Positions 8,641 to 16,959 of a DNA stretch of 28,967 nucleotides are shown here, piece by piece. A model generated the notes under the pieces. The model ran no database searches. It was not told where the DNA came from and worked only from the letters and a program-made list of their open reading frames with translations. The stretch comes from an uncultured Dorea sp. GTDB lineage: Bacteria; Bacillota; Clostridia; Lachnospirales; Lachnospiraceae. Position 1 is the stretch's first letter; each line of letters starts with the position of its first letter. The position numbers and the translations under genes are program-made. The stretch spans positions 70,151 to 99,117 of the forward strand of contig CAJUBG010000002.1 in assembly GCA_910584575.1 (NCBI GenBank). The letters are read 5' to 3'.

Positions 8641-9621
8641 ATGAGGTTTAGTATCATAATTCCAGTTTATAATTCTGAGAAATATTTAAAATCATGTGTA
8701 AATAGTGTTCTACAACAGAGTTATAATGATATAGAAGTAATATTAGTTGATGATGGTTCTAAGGATCAATCGTGTCAAATATGCGATACATATGCTGTTC
8801 AAGATAATAGAATACGAACTATACATAAAAAAAATGGTGGAACAGCAGATGCGAGAAATGCAGGTCTGGATGTTGCAACAGGCGATTATATAACATTTAT
8901 TGATAATGATGATTACTGGAAAGATAGATATGCTTTAGAAAAAATACATAATCAATTACAAGAATCTTTAGCGGATGTGTTGATGTTTGATACTATAAAT
9001 TATTGGGAGAATAGTTCAAAATATGTTTATTCATCTCGCCAATGTAATCGGAGTGAGGTTCTAAATCAAAAAAGAGAAAATGCGTTAAGACATATAATGG
9101 GAAATGGTTTGTTATATCGGGCAGTATGGGCAAAAGTGGTTCGAGCAGATTTAATTAAGGAGCATAATATTTATTTTGTAAAGGGAATTCGGAATGAAGA
9201 TACTGAATGGACAGCCAAATTATTGCTTTGCGCTCAAAGCTATGATTGGTTTGATAAAGTGTTTTACGTATATAGAAAAGGGACAGGGGTTGCGCAGACA
9301 GATCGGCAAGTGACACTGAAAGAAGTGAAAGATTTACAAAACATTTTACAAAAATATATTCATATCGGAAAATCTTTAGGAGAGAATAATAGAGAATTTC
9401 AAGAATTGTTTTATTCTTATCTTGCGTACCCATTTGCAGTATTAATGGGGCAGATAAGGTTGGTAGAAGATACGAACAAAGAGTTAGAGTCTTTTGCTAA
9501 GAGAAACGCAAATATTTTGAAATATGATGTAGATCCGTCTATAAAGATGGTAAAAAAAGTATATTGTATTCTAGGATATAGGCTAACATCGTTATTATTG
9601 AAATTGTACTTAACAAGATAG
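8641..9621 (+). CDS. Family 2 glycosyltransferase
   Basis: 326 residues, single GT-A fold domain starting at the N-terminus ('FSIIIPVYNSE'). Nucleotide-binding Asp37/38 ('VDDGS'), metal-binding motif Asp88-Asn-Asp90-Asp91 ('FIDNDDYW'), and a later acidic motif 'RNEDTEW' that fits the catalytic base region. No membrane segment, so it should be a cytoplasmic or peripheral enzyme adding a sugar from a nucleotide donor to a lipid-linked acceptor. AGGAGG lies 6 bases before the ATG. First gene of the long operon; the next GT follows 26 bases later. Sugar specificity cannot be read from the sequence. Confidence 0.92.
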   Translation: MRFSIIIPVYNSEKYLKSCVNSVLQQSYNDIEVILVDDGSKDQSCQICDTYAVQDNRIRTIHKKNGGTADARNAGLDVATGDYITFIDNDDYWKDRYALEKIHNQLQESLADVLMFDTINYWENSSKYVYSSRQCNRSEVLNQKRENALRHIMGNGLLYRAVWAKVVRADLIKEHNIYFVKGIRNEDTEWTAKLLLCAQSYDWFDKVFYVYRKGTGVAQTDRQVTLKEVKDLQNILQKYIHIGKSLGENNREFQELFYSYLAYPFAVLMGQIRLVEDTNKELESFAKRNANILKYDVDPSIKMVKKVYCILGYRLTSLLLKLYLTR

Positions 9622-9647
9622 TTAAAGGGAAATATAGGGATTTAATT

Positions 9648-10529
9648 ATGAATGAAAAGACATTAACAGTTTTCACGCCAACATATAATAGAGGATATAT
9701 ATTAAAAAAATTATATGAAAGTTTATGTAAACAGACATGTAGAGATTTTGAATGGTTAATAGTTGATGATGGTTCCTTAGATAATACGAATGAAATGGTG
9801 CAGGAGTGGGTTGAGGAAAAGAAAATTGAGATTCGTTATTATAGGCAAGAAAATGGGGGAAAGCAAAGGGCTCATAATTTAGGTGTTGAAAAAGCTAATA
9901 CCGAGTTGTTTGTATGTGTGGATTCAGATGATTATGTGTTGCCAGAATTTGTTAGATGTCATTTAGAACGTTGGAAGGAAGTTCAATTAGATAGTTCAGT
10001 TGGAGGAATGATTTCTTTGCAGGGGCATAATGAGAAAACACCTATGGGGACATTTTTCCCGGAAGGGGTGGAGAAAGCCACATTGACAAAGCTATATACT
10101 AAATTAAAATTTCGTGGTGATGCTACGTTAGTACATCGAACACAAATATTAAGGAAATATCCATTTATTGTAGATGAGGGAGAAAAATTTATAGGGGAAG
10201 GGTTTGTGTACTATCAAATAGATCAAAAATATTGTTTAGCTCTTATACCACAAATATTGATGATCAAAGCATATTTACCAGATGGTTATACACGAAATGT
10301 TAGAAAATTAACGAAGAGTAATCCTAAAAGTTATGTGAGACTTAAGCGACAAACAATTTTATTTTCTCAAAGCTGGTATGATAGATTTATACAAACTATA
10401 TTATATATGGTTGGATGTAGGATGAGTAAAGAAAGCCATCCTATTTGTAGCGCACCCTATAAGGGATTAGCACTTTTGGCATATTTTCCTGCTTGGATTG
10501 TATGGATTTTATTCTACAAAAATGCTTAA
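9648..10529 (+). CDS. Family 2 glycosyltransferase
   Basis: 293 residues, GT-A domain from the N-terminus ('LTVFTPTYNRGYIL'), Asp40/41 in 'IVDDGS', and metal motif Asp92-Ser-Asp94-Asp95 in 'CVDSDDY'. The 'QENGGKQRAHN' stretch is typical of GT2 enzymes of capsule and wall-glycan loci. The C-terminus is weakly hydrophobic ('AYFPAWIVWILFY') and may sit on the membrane. Probably adds one sugar to an undecaprenyl-linked intermediate exported by the adjacent flippase (inference from context). Confidence 0.9.
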   Translation: MNEKTLTVFTPTYNRGYILKKLYESLCKQTCRDFEWLIVDDGSLDNTNEMVQEWVEEKKIEIRYYRQENGGKQRAHNLGVEKANTELFVCVDSDDYVLPEFVRCHLERWKEVQLDSSVGGMISLQGHNEKTPMGTFFPEGVEKATLTKLYTKLKFRGDATLVHRTQILRKYPFIVDEGEKFIGEGFVYYQIDQKYCLALIPQILMIKAYLPDGYTRNVRKLTKSNPKSYVRLKRQTILFSQSWYDRFIQTILYMVGCRMSKESHPICSAPYKGLALLAYFPAWIVWILFYKNA

Positions 10530-10559
10530 AAAGTTTTTGGTATAATGAAAGGAAGATAG

Positions 10560-11837
10560 ATGAAATCAATAGATACACAGCCGAGTGAGAGGGCTGTATA
10601 TATATGGAATATAGCAGGGAGTATGGCCAATGCTTTAATGTCTGTAATTGTGCTGATGCTTGTGACTCGGACATTAGATGGAAAACAAACAGATATTTTT
10701 AGTATTGGTTGGGCAATTAGTCAATTAATGGTAACCATAGGTACATATCAGATTAGAACATATCAAGCAACGGATGTAAAAGAATGTTTCAAGTTTCGTC
10801 AGTATTTACTGTTTAGAATTGTAACAGTAACCATTATGTTGATAATTAGTTTGATATATATTATTGTAAAAAAATATGATGTATATAAATCTCTTGTTAT
10901 ATTTATAATATGTATTTTTCGAGCAGTTGATGCATTAGCTGATGTTTATGAAGGATGGTTTCAACAAAAGGAGAGGCTTGATCTTGCAGGACAAGCCGTT
11001 ACTTGTCGGATTATATTTGGCATAGTTTGTTTTGGACTAACATTATTTTGGACAAGGAATCTTTTATGTGCTTGTGTGTTTTTGACATTTTGCTATATTA
11101 TTTCCTTTATAGTATATGATATAAGATATACTTTTGTTGTAGAAAAGTTAAAAAAGAGAGACAAATGGGAGAGAGGTACCAAATGGTTTTTTAAATTAAC
11201 TATGGAAGGATTACCTATTTTTATCAATGCATTTTTAATGATGGCAATAAGTAATACCCCTAAAATGGTCATAGATGCAGCAATCGAAAACGGAAGAATA
11301 GGAGAAGGAATACAAACAGTTTTTAGTATATTATTTATGCCTGCTTCGGTTTTAACTCTAGTATATATTGTATTTAGACCAATGTTGACACGGATGGCCA
11401 TTATGTGGACTAATGGAAAAATAAAAGAATTTTTAAAAATTATAATAAAGATTTTCATATGTTTATGGGGAATGGTTATAGTGTTACTTGTAGGAAGTGG
11501 TCTTATGGGGATTCCTATATTATCATTTATTTATGCGGTTGATCTGTCACCTTATAAAAGTCATTTATTAATAATTATTTTGGGGGGATGTTTTTGTACA
11601 TTTTCTTATGTTTTTGATAATGCATTAATTATAATTCGTAAACAGTATATATTGGTTTTATCCTACATTGTTACATGGGTATATGTGAGATTAGTTGCCG
11701 AAAGGATGACAGATATATGGGGGGTAATGGGTGCGGCACTTTCTTATACAACTGGTATGGCACTCTTTTTTGTTACTACGGTACTGATATTTGTGGGTTG
11801 TTTTAAAAATGCTTGTAAAAGCAAAGAAAACGAGTAA
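10560..11837 (+). CDS. Wzx-like oligosaccharide flippase (MOP/PST superfamily membrane protein)
   Basis: 425 residues with many hydrophobic segments spread over the full length and few soluble stretches, consistent with a polysaccharide-biosynthesis flippase of 12-14 helices. N-terminal 'IWNIAGSMANALMSVIVLMLVTRTL' is cut here to its sense: a typical Wzx opening helix followed by 'FSIGWAISQL'. Its role would be to move undecaprenyl-diphosphate-linked oligosaccharides across the membrane. It starts 30 bases after the preceding GT with GGAAGA before the ATG. It is striking next to a separate Wzm/Wzt exporter in the same locus. No Wzy polymerase is recognisable nearby. Family assignment is by overall pattern rather than a diagnostic motif. 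Confidence 0.8.
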   Translation: MKSIDTQPSERAVYIWNIAGSMANALMSVIVLMLVTRTLDGKQTDIFSIGWAISQLMVTIGTYQIRTYQATDVKECFKFRQYLLFRIVTVTIMLIISLIYIIVKKYDVYKSLVIFIICIFRAVDALADVYEGWFQQKERLDLAGQAVTCRIIFGIVCFGLTLFWTRNLLCACVFLTFCYIISFIVYDIRYTFVVEKLKKRDKWERGTKWFFKLTMEGLPIFINAFLMMAISNTPKMVIDAAIENGRIGEGIQTVFSILFMPASVLTLVYIVFRPMLTRMAIMWTNGKIKEFLKIIIKIFICLWGMVIVLLVGSGLMGIPILSFIYAVDLSPYKSHLLIIILGGCFCTFSYVFDNALIIIRKQYILVLSYIVTWVYVRLVAERMTDIWGVMGAALSYTTGMALFFVTTVLIFVGCFKNACKSKENE

Positions 11838-11872
11838 GAAAGAATTAGAGATAGATATGAATGGAAGATGCT

Positions 11873-11924
11873 TTATTAACTCAAACTTTCTGTACTTAGC
11901 AGTATAGGAAGTTTGAGTTAATAA
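11873..11924. repeat. 23-bp perfect-in-RNA inverted repeat with 6-base loop
   Basis: Left arm TTATTAACTCAAACTTTCTG plus TAC (11873-11895), loop TTAGCA, right arm 11902-11924. The arms pair along 23 positions with only two G-U wobbles and no bulge. There is no T-run on either side, so it is not a standard terminator. It lies between the flippase and licD and ends 39 bases before the licD start. Confidence 0.8.
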
Positions 11925-11963
11925 TTATAATGAATTGTAGAGAATTGAAAGGGACTGTATTAA

Positions 11964-12836
11964 ATGAAAAGATATGAAGAAGGAAAAGAGTATAAGCCAG
12001 AAGTATTAGAAAAACTTCATAAAGTCCAATTAAGAATGTTGGAGGATTTTATTAATACATGCGAAAAACATAATCTTATATATTTTATGGTATATGGGTC
12101 AGCTATTGGGGCAGTCAGGCACCAAGGGTTTATTCCGTGGGATGATGATATAGATGTGGGAATGTTAAGAGAGGATTATAATAAGTTTCTTTCAATATTT
12201 CCGCAGGAGATGGGGAAAAAATATAATCTATTAACTCCTAAAATTGATGGTCGTTATGCTTGTACAGTAACGCATATCCAGAAAAAAGGAACTAAATTTA
12301 TATCAGAGATGTCAAAAGATTTAAAGTGTGAGCAAGGCATTTTTATGGACATATTTCCATTTGATAATGTTGCTAAGGGAAAGAAGCAGCAGTTGAGGCA
12401 GATGAGGAGCACGTATTTTTGGGGAAAGCTACTTTTTTTATCAGGAACAGGCAATCCGATTATACCATTGAACGGAATGGCTAAAATATTTGCTGGTTTG
12501 GTTTGTAAGATCATTCATAATACCCTTAAATTATTTAAAGTATCGTCTGGATTTATTTATAGAAAATATGTGGAAGCAGCAACACAGTATAACGACAGTG
12601 CTGTATGTGGAGAATATATTACTTCTTTTGAGTATGCTGGATGTTTAAAAGATAAAATTAAAGCAAAAGAGTTATTCCCTTTAGAGACGGTTCCATTTGA
12701 GTATTTAAAGGTTAAAATTCCTCAAAATAATCATGAATTTCTGAAGAAGGTATATGGAGACTATATGAAGTTGCCACCCGAAGATGAAAGGGTAAATCAT
12801 ATGCCATTACTAATTGATTTTGGTGAGGAGGGATAA
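11964..12836 (+). CDS. licD: LicD-family phosphotransferase
   Basis: 290 residues with the LicD signature at residues 45-64: 'GSAIGAVRH' followed by 'GFIPWDDDID', carrying the acidic cluster Asp60-Asp61-Asp62 and Asp64. In pneumococcus and Haemophilus, LicD enzymes transfer phosphocholine from CDP-choline to surface glycans; other members transfer different phospho-substituents. Finding it with a Pce-like esterase and choline-binding-type repeats favours phosphocholine here, but no choline uptake, kinase or cytidylyltransferase gene is in the window. No signal peptide, so cytoplasmic. AAAGGGA lies upstream of the ATG. The stop is followed two bases later by the GT4 start, so translation is probably coupled. 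Confidence 0.9.
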   Translation: MKRYEEGKEYKPEVLEKLHKVQLRMLEDFINTCEKHNLIYFMVYGSAIGAVRHQGFIPWDDDIDVGMLREDYNKFLSIFPQEMGKKYNLLTPKIDGRYACTVTHIQKKGTKFISEMSKDLKCEQGIFMDIFPFDNVAKGKKQQLRQMRSTYFWGKLLFLSGTGNPIIPLNGMAKIFAGLVCKIIHNTLKLFKVSSGFIYRKYVEAATQYNDSAVCGEYITSFEYAGCLKDKIKAKELFPLETVPFEYLKVKIPQNNHEFLKKVYGDYMKLPPEDERVNHMPLLIDFGEEG

Positions 12837-12838
12837 GG

Positions 12839-13978
12839 GTGAATAAAAAATATTGCATTTTTTCTGCACAATTTCTTCCTCATATGGGAGGAGTGGAACG
12901 ATACACATATTATATTGCAAAAGAATTATTAAAACGTGGTAAACATGTAGTAGTTGTAACGAATAATACGACAGGAGATCCAATGTACGAAAATATGGAA
13001 GGAATAGAGGTATATCGTTTCCCTTGCTACTTATTACTTCACGGAAGATTTCCAGTATTGAAAGTAAATAAGGAATTTCGAGAAATTCATAGAACTTTGA
13101 AGCAACAGAATTTTGATGCTGTAATTATTAACGCAAGGTTCTATATCCATTCGTTATATGCAGCAAGATTTGCTTTTAAGAAAGGGATATCTTGCATATG
13201 CATAGAGCACGGAACAAGTCATTTATCAGTTCATAACATTATTTTGGACAAAATTGGTGCCATTTATGAACATATTCATACAGAGATTTTGAAGCATTAC
13301 TGCAAAAGATATTTTGGTGTTTCTTTGGCATGCTGCCAATGGATAAAACATTTTCATATTGAAGCTGAAGGCGTTTTGTATAATGCAGTAAATTTAGAAG
13401 AAATAGAGAATTTAAAAAAAATAAGTATTCATAATTATAGAGAAGAGTATAAGATTGATTCTAATGAGAGTATTGTAGCTTTTGCGGGACGTTTGCTAAA
13501 AGAAAAAGGAATTTATGAGTTGATTGAGGCTGTTGAAAGATTTAATAAAGGAAATAGCAAGATTCACTTATTGTTGGCAGGTGATGGAGAGGAATGGGAA
13601 TATGTGATTAAACACAGATCAAATTATATCCATCCCTTAGGGAGAAAAGAATTTTCAGAAGTGGTAGACTTGTTAATGCAATCAGATGTTTTTTGTCTTC
13701 CGTCCTTTTCAGAGGGATTTCCAACATCTGTCTTAGAGGCGGTTGCGTGCGGATGTTATATTATTACTACAGAAAGGGGGGGAGCAAAGGAGTTAATCAT
13801 TAATCATGATTATGGAATAATTATGAAAGATAATCGGGCTGACCGAGTATATAGTGCTCTGAAAAAAGCAATAGAACGTGAAGATATTAGAAGAATCGGT
13901 AGAAATTTATGCTATAATAGGTTAAAAGAGAACTTTACATGGGAGAAAACGGTTGATAGAATAGAAATAAAAATGTGA
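12839..13978 (+). CDS. Family 4 glycosyltransferase (GT-B)
   Basis: 379 residues from a GTG start, supported by AGGAGGG (12826-12832) with 6-base spacing. N-terminal Rossmann domain with 'LPHMGGVERYTY', and C-terminal GT4 donor-binding domain with 'VAFAGRLLKEKG', 'LLLAGDG' and the E-x7-E motif 'EGFPTSVLE' (Glu292 and Glu300). These are retaining enzymes using nucleotide sugars. Immediately downstream of licD, so it may build the sugar that LicD modifies or extend the chain after modification (inference). The acceptor and sugar are unknown. Confidence 0.92.
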   Translation: MNKKYCIFSAQFLPHMGGVERYTYYIAKELLKRGKHVVVVTNNTTGDPMYENMEGIEVYRFPCYLLLHGRFPVLKVNKEFREIHRTLKQQNFDAVIINARFYIHSLYAARFAFKKGISCICIEHGTSHLSVHNIILDKIGAIYEHIHTEILKHYCKRYFGVSLACCQWIKHFHIEAEGVLYNAVNLEEIENLKKISIHNYREEYKIDSNESIVAFAGRLLKEKGIYELIEAVERFNKGNSKIHLLLAGDGEEWEYVIKHRSNYIHPLGRKEFSEVVDLLMQSDVFCLPSFSEGFPTSVLEAVACGCYIITTERGGAKELIINHDYGIIMKDNRADRVYSALKKAIEREDIRRIGRNLCYNRLKENFTWEKTVDRIEIKM

Positions 13979-14024
13979 TATTTGAGAAAGAGAAGAATGT
14001 ATGGTGTTAAGTTGCCGACAATGG

Positions 14025-14053
14025 TTGCTAAATGATGATATGTGGGATATAAT
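14025..14053 (+). promoter_or_regulatory. Possible internal promoter before the DPM-like GT
   Basis: TTGCTA (14025-14030), 17-base spacer, TATAAT (14048-14053), in the 122 bases between the GT4 stop and the supported GT start. This would allow the downstream genes to be transcribed independently. Confidence 0.5.
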
Positions 14054-14100
14054 AATAAAATATAGTTGAGTATATGAATAGTTGGAAGGATTTAAGAATA

Positions 14101-14793
14101 ATGAGGAGTGAATTATTGATAATTATTCCTGCTTATAACGAAGAAGAAAATATAGAAAACGTTGTAAATTATATAATACAGAAATATACACAGTATGATT
14201 ATATAGTAGTGAATGATGGCTCAAAAGATAGAACGGCTGAAATATGCAAAGAAAAAGGTTATGAATTACTCAATCTTCCGGTGAATCTTGGACTGGCCGG
14301 AGCATTTCAGGCTGGACTAAAGTATGCGTACGAGAAGGGATATACTTATGCAATACAGTTTGATGCAGATGGACAGCATAGACCGGAGTTTATAGAACCG
14401 ATGCTTAAAAGAATAAAGGAAGGTTATGATATTGTTATCGGTTCCCGGTTTGTGGAAGAACGTAAAAAGGGATCTATGAGGATGATTGGAAGTAGAATGT
14501 TGACAATTGCTATTAAGATGACTACGGGAATTAGAGTTGCAGATCCCACTTCTGGAATGAGAATGTTTTCTAAATCAATGATAGAAGAATTTGCTCAAAA
14601 TATGAATTATGGACCTGAACCAGATACGATTTCGTATCTTTTGAAGAATGGGACAAAGATCTCAGAAGTTCAGGTAAAAATGGAAGAAAGACTATATGGC
14701 GAGAGTTATTTGAATTTATTAAGTTCAGCTAGATATATGTTGAATATGTTGATATCCATTTTGTTTGTACAAAATTTTAGAAAAAGATTTTAG
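14101..14793 (+). CDS. DPM-like family 2 glycosyltransferase (polyprenyl-phosphate sugar synthase)
   Basis: 230 residues from the ATG at 14101, which has GGAAGGA (14084-14090) upstream; the in-frame ATG at 14074 lacks a good ribosome site. 'LLIIIPAYNEEENI', Asp39 in 'VVNDGS', 'DADGQH' (Asp88, Asp90) and 'GSRF' are typical of dolichol-phosphate-mannose-synthase-like GT2 enzymes, which load a sugar onto polyprenyl phosphate. The next gene encodes a DUF2304 protein, the same pairing as GacI-GacJ in group A Streptococcus and as Wps-type modules in lactococci, where the Und-P-sugar feeds an extracellular GT-C side-chain transferase. Here the GT-C candidate is the DUF2142 protein downstream. The identity of the sugar is unknown. 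Confidence 0.88.
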   Translation: MRSELLIIIPAYNEEENIENVVNYIIQKYTQYDYIVVNDGSKDRTAEICKEKGYELLNLPVNLGLAGAFQAGLKYAYEKGYTYAIQFDADGQHRPEFIEPMLKRIKEGYDIVIGSRFVEERKKGSMRMIGSRMLTIAIKMTTGIRVADPTSGMRMFSKSMIEEFAQNMNYGPEPDTISYLLKNGTKISEVQVKMEERLYGESYLNLLSSARYMLNMLISILFVQNFRKRF

Positions 14794-14806
14794 TTAAGGT
14801 GAAAAT

Positions 14807-15151
14807 ATGTCTGGATTATTGAGAGTGCTTTTGGTTATTGGAGCAATATTGATGCTCATATTTATGTTGAAAAAAATACGAATGGCAAAATTAAAGATAG
14901 AATATTCTGTTTTTTGGATTAGTTTTGCAAGCATACTAGTGATTATGGGTGTATTTCCAAAGATATTTTATGAGATATCAGATTTTATTGGATTTCAATC
15001 GCCAATTAGTATGATTTTTTTAGTTATTATATTCGTACTAATGGTTAAGAATTTTTTTATGTCTATACAGATTTCTCAATTGGAAAATAAGATAGATAAT
15101 TTGGTGCAAAGAATTGCAATAGATAGAAAGATAGATCGTGATAATATGTAG
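14807..15151 (+). CDS. DUF2304 small membrane protein, partner of the DPM-like GT
   Basis: 114 residues with three hydrophobic segments (about 4-22, 35-53 and 66-85) and a C-terminal charged helix ('QLENKIDNLVQRIA'). Length, topology and position 13 bases after a DPM-like GT2 fit DUF2304. In streptococci the equivalent protein (GacJ) binds and stimulates the GT2 at the membrane; since this GT2 lacks clear transmembrane helices, the DUF2304 protein may be its anchor (inference). Confidence 0.82.
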   Translation: MSGLLRVLLVIGAILMLIFMLKKIRMAKLKIEYSVFWISFASILVIMGVFPKIFYEISDFIGFQSPISMIFLVIIFVLMVKNFFMSIQISQLENKIDNLVQRIAIDRKIDRDNM

Positions 15152-15187
15152 AACATAAAATTTTTTTTCGTCAAAGAAGGGAATACA

Positions 15188-16942
15188 ATGAAACAAGAAA
15201 TAAAAAATAAAATGCATTGGACATTAAGGTTCATCCGTAAAAATGGAGTATTGTGTTATATACAACACTTATTTTTTGTAATATTTCATATGAGGAATAA
15301 AGATTATAATTGGTGGAGAAAAAAACATAGTCTACAAAAAAGAGATATGGAAAGGCAGAAAAAGGCAATAGTCGAATTAAAACCGACATTTAGCATAATA
15401 ATTCCATTAGAGAATATTGGTAAAAAGGAAACTAAAAAAATAATTGAATTATTACAGAATCAAACCTATGAAAAATGGGAGTTATGTTTGTCTATAAGAT
15501 ATGGAGTGGAAACATTTGATTATAGTGATAGTAGAGTAAAAGTTATTGAATCAAAAAAAAATATTTCTTTAGTAGAGTGTATTAATCAGGCATTAGATTT
15601 GGCGTCAGGTGAATTTATAACAATTATTCAAGAAAATGATTTGTTAGAATCTAATGCACTTTTTGAGTGTGTAGAAATTATAAATTGCCATCCAGAAGTA
15701 GATTTTTTATATACGGATGAAGATTACGTTAGCGAGAATGGGAAAAGGTACAGCCGTCCTCATTTTAAATCAGATTTTAATTTGGATTTGTTAAGAAGTA
15801 TAAACTATATTGGCCATTTATATGTCATAAGAAAGGATCTGCAGAGGCAAGTCGGATATTTTTGTGCAGAAATTGGCAGCGAATATGAATATGATTTTAT
15901 ATTACGATGTATAGAAAAAAGTGAGTGTATATGGCATATTCCGAAGGTTTTATATCATAAGAGAGAAAATAAAACGTTAGTCAATATTTCTAATGAACGA
16001 AAGCAGGTTGTTGAAGAACATTTGAAACGTTGTAACGAAAAGGCAACAGTTGAAATAGGTAAGCAAACTGGAATTTGCAGGGTTAGATATAAGTTAAATA
16101 GAGAACCATTTATTTCGATTATCATACCGAACAAAGATCATGTGGATGATCTTTATAGATGTATTAATTCAATTTATAGAATTTCAGAATATTCTAATTT
16201 TGAAATTCTAATTATAGAAAATGGAAGTGATGAAAAAAGAACATTTGAGTTTTATAGAGACATAATAGAGCAACATAAAAATATAAAAATTATTCCCTGG
16301 GATAAAAGAGGAGAATTTAACTATTCAGCTTTGAATAATTATGGAGTAAAAAGTGCGGAAGGAGAGTTCTTACTTTTTCTAAATAATGATACAGAAATTA
16401 TTAATAAGGATTGTATTTCAGAGATGGTTTCTCATGCTGTTAGAAGTGATGTTGGTGCAGTTGGTGCAAAGTTATACTATCCGAATGGAACAATTCAACA
16501 TGCGGGTGTTATATTAGGGCTTGGTGGAATTGCTGGTCATGCGTTTTGTGGATTTGGGCGTGATTCATATAGCTATTTTTTGCGTAGCAGATGTACTCAA
16601 AATTATAGTGCAGTTACAGCAGCATGTATAATGATATCAAAAACGCTTTTTGAGGATATAGGTGGTTTTGAAGAAAATTTGAAAGTCGCATTTAATGATG
16701 TGGATTTGTGTATGAAGATAAGAGAAAAAGGGAAATTAATTGTATATACACCTTATGCCAAACTTTATCATTATGAATCTAAAACGAGAGGCATCGAAGA
16801 TACAGAAGAAAAGAGAACAAGATTTTTAGGAGAAGTAGATTATTTTGCAAAGAAATGGAAGCATGAGTTGGAAAAGGGGGATCCTTATTATAATCCTAAT
16901 TTAACGTTAGAGAGGAATGATTTTTCTTTAAGGATTGTATAG
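15188..16942 (+). CDS. Tandem GT2-GT2 glycosyltransferase with degenerate N-terminal domain
   Basis: 584 residues with two GT2 domains (about 68-265 and 308-560) after a basic, partly hydrophobic N-terminus. The C-terminal domain is intact: 'IIENGS' (342-347), 'LFLNNDT' (396-402), 'FNDVDLC' and 'HYESKTRG'. The N-terminal domain has lost expected residues: 'CLSIRYG' (100-106) replaces the 'CLSDGSG' of its paralogue next door, 'IIQENDLL' (146-153) replaces 'FMDHDDLL', and 'HKRENKTLV' replaces 'HWRMHRGST'. It is therefore probably inactive or regulatory. The protein resembles the large rhamnan-type GT2 enzymes of wall-polysaccharide loci; rhamnose as the sugar is a guess from family. It has 17 bases between it and its paralogue. 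Confidence 0.9.
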   Translation: MKQEIKNKMHWTLRFIRKNGVLCYIQHLFFVIFHMRNKDYNWWRKKHSLQKRDMERQKKAIVELKPTFSIIIPLENIGKKETKKIIELLQNQTYEKWELCLSIRYGVETFDYSDSRVKVIESKKNISLVECINQALDLASGEFITIIQENDLLESNALFECVEIINCHPEVDFLYTDEDYVSENGKRYSRPHFKSDFNLDLLRSINYIGHLYVIRKDLQRQVGYFCAEIGSEYEYDFILRCIEKSECIWHIPKVLYHKRENKTLVNISNERKQVVEEHLKRCNEKATVEIGKQTGICRVRYKLNREPFISIIIPNKDHVDDLYRCINSIYRISEYSNFEILIIENGSDEKRTFEFYRDIIEQHKNIKIIPWDKRGEFNYSALNNYGVKSAEGEFLLFLNNDTEIINKDCISEMVSHAVRSDVGAVGAKLYYPNGTIQHAGVILGLGGIAGHAFCGFGRDSYSYFLRSRCTQNYSAVTAACIMISKTLFEDIGGFEENLKVAFNDVDLCMKIREKGKLIVYTPYAKLYHYESKTRGIEDTEEKRTRFLGEVDYFAKKWKHELEKGDPYYNPNLTLERNDFSLRIV

Positions 16943-16959
16943 GAGTTTGGTAAAGTTGT

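Noticed and set aside
10538..10546. Extended -10 promoter (TGG TATAAT) just before the flippase gene
   Set aside because: No -35 at a usable distance, and transcription would start near 10553, inside the ribosome binding site. More likely chance in AT-rich sequence.
11873..11924. Transcription terminator between the flippase gene and licD
   Set aside because: The stem is strong but there is no T-run after it on either strand, so it is reported as an inverted repeat only.
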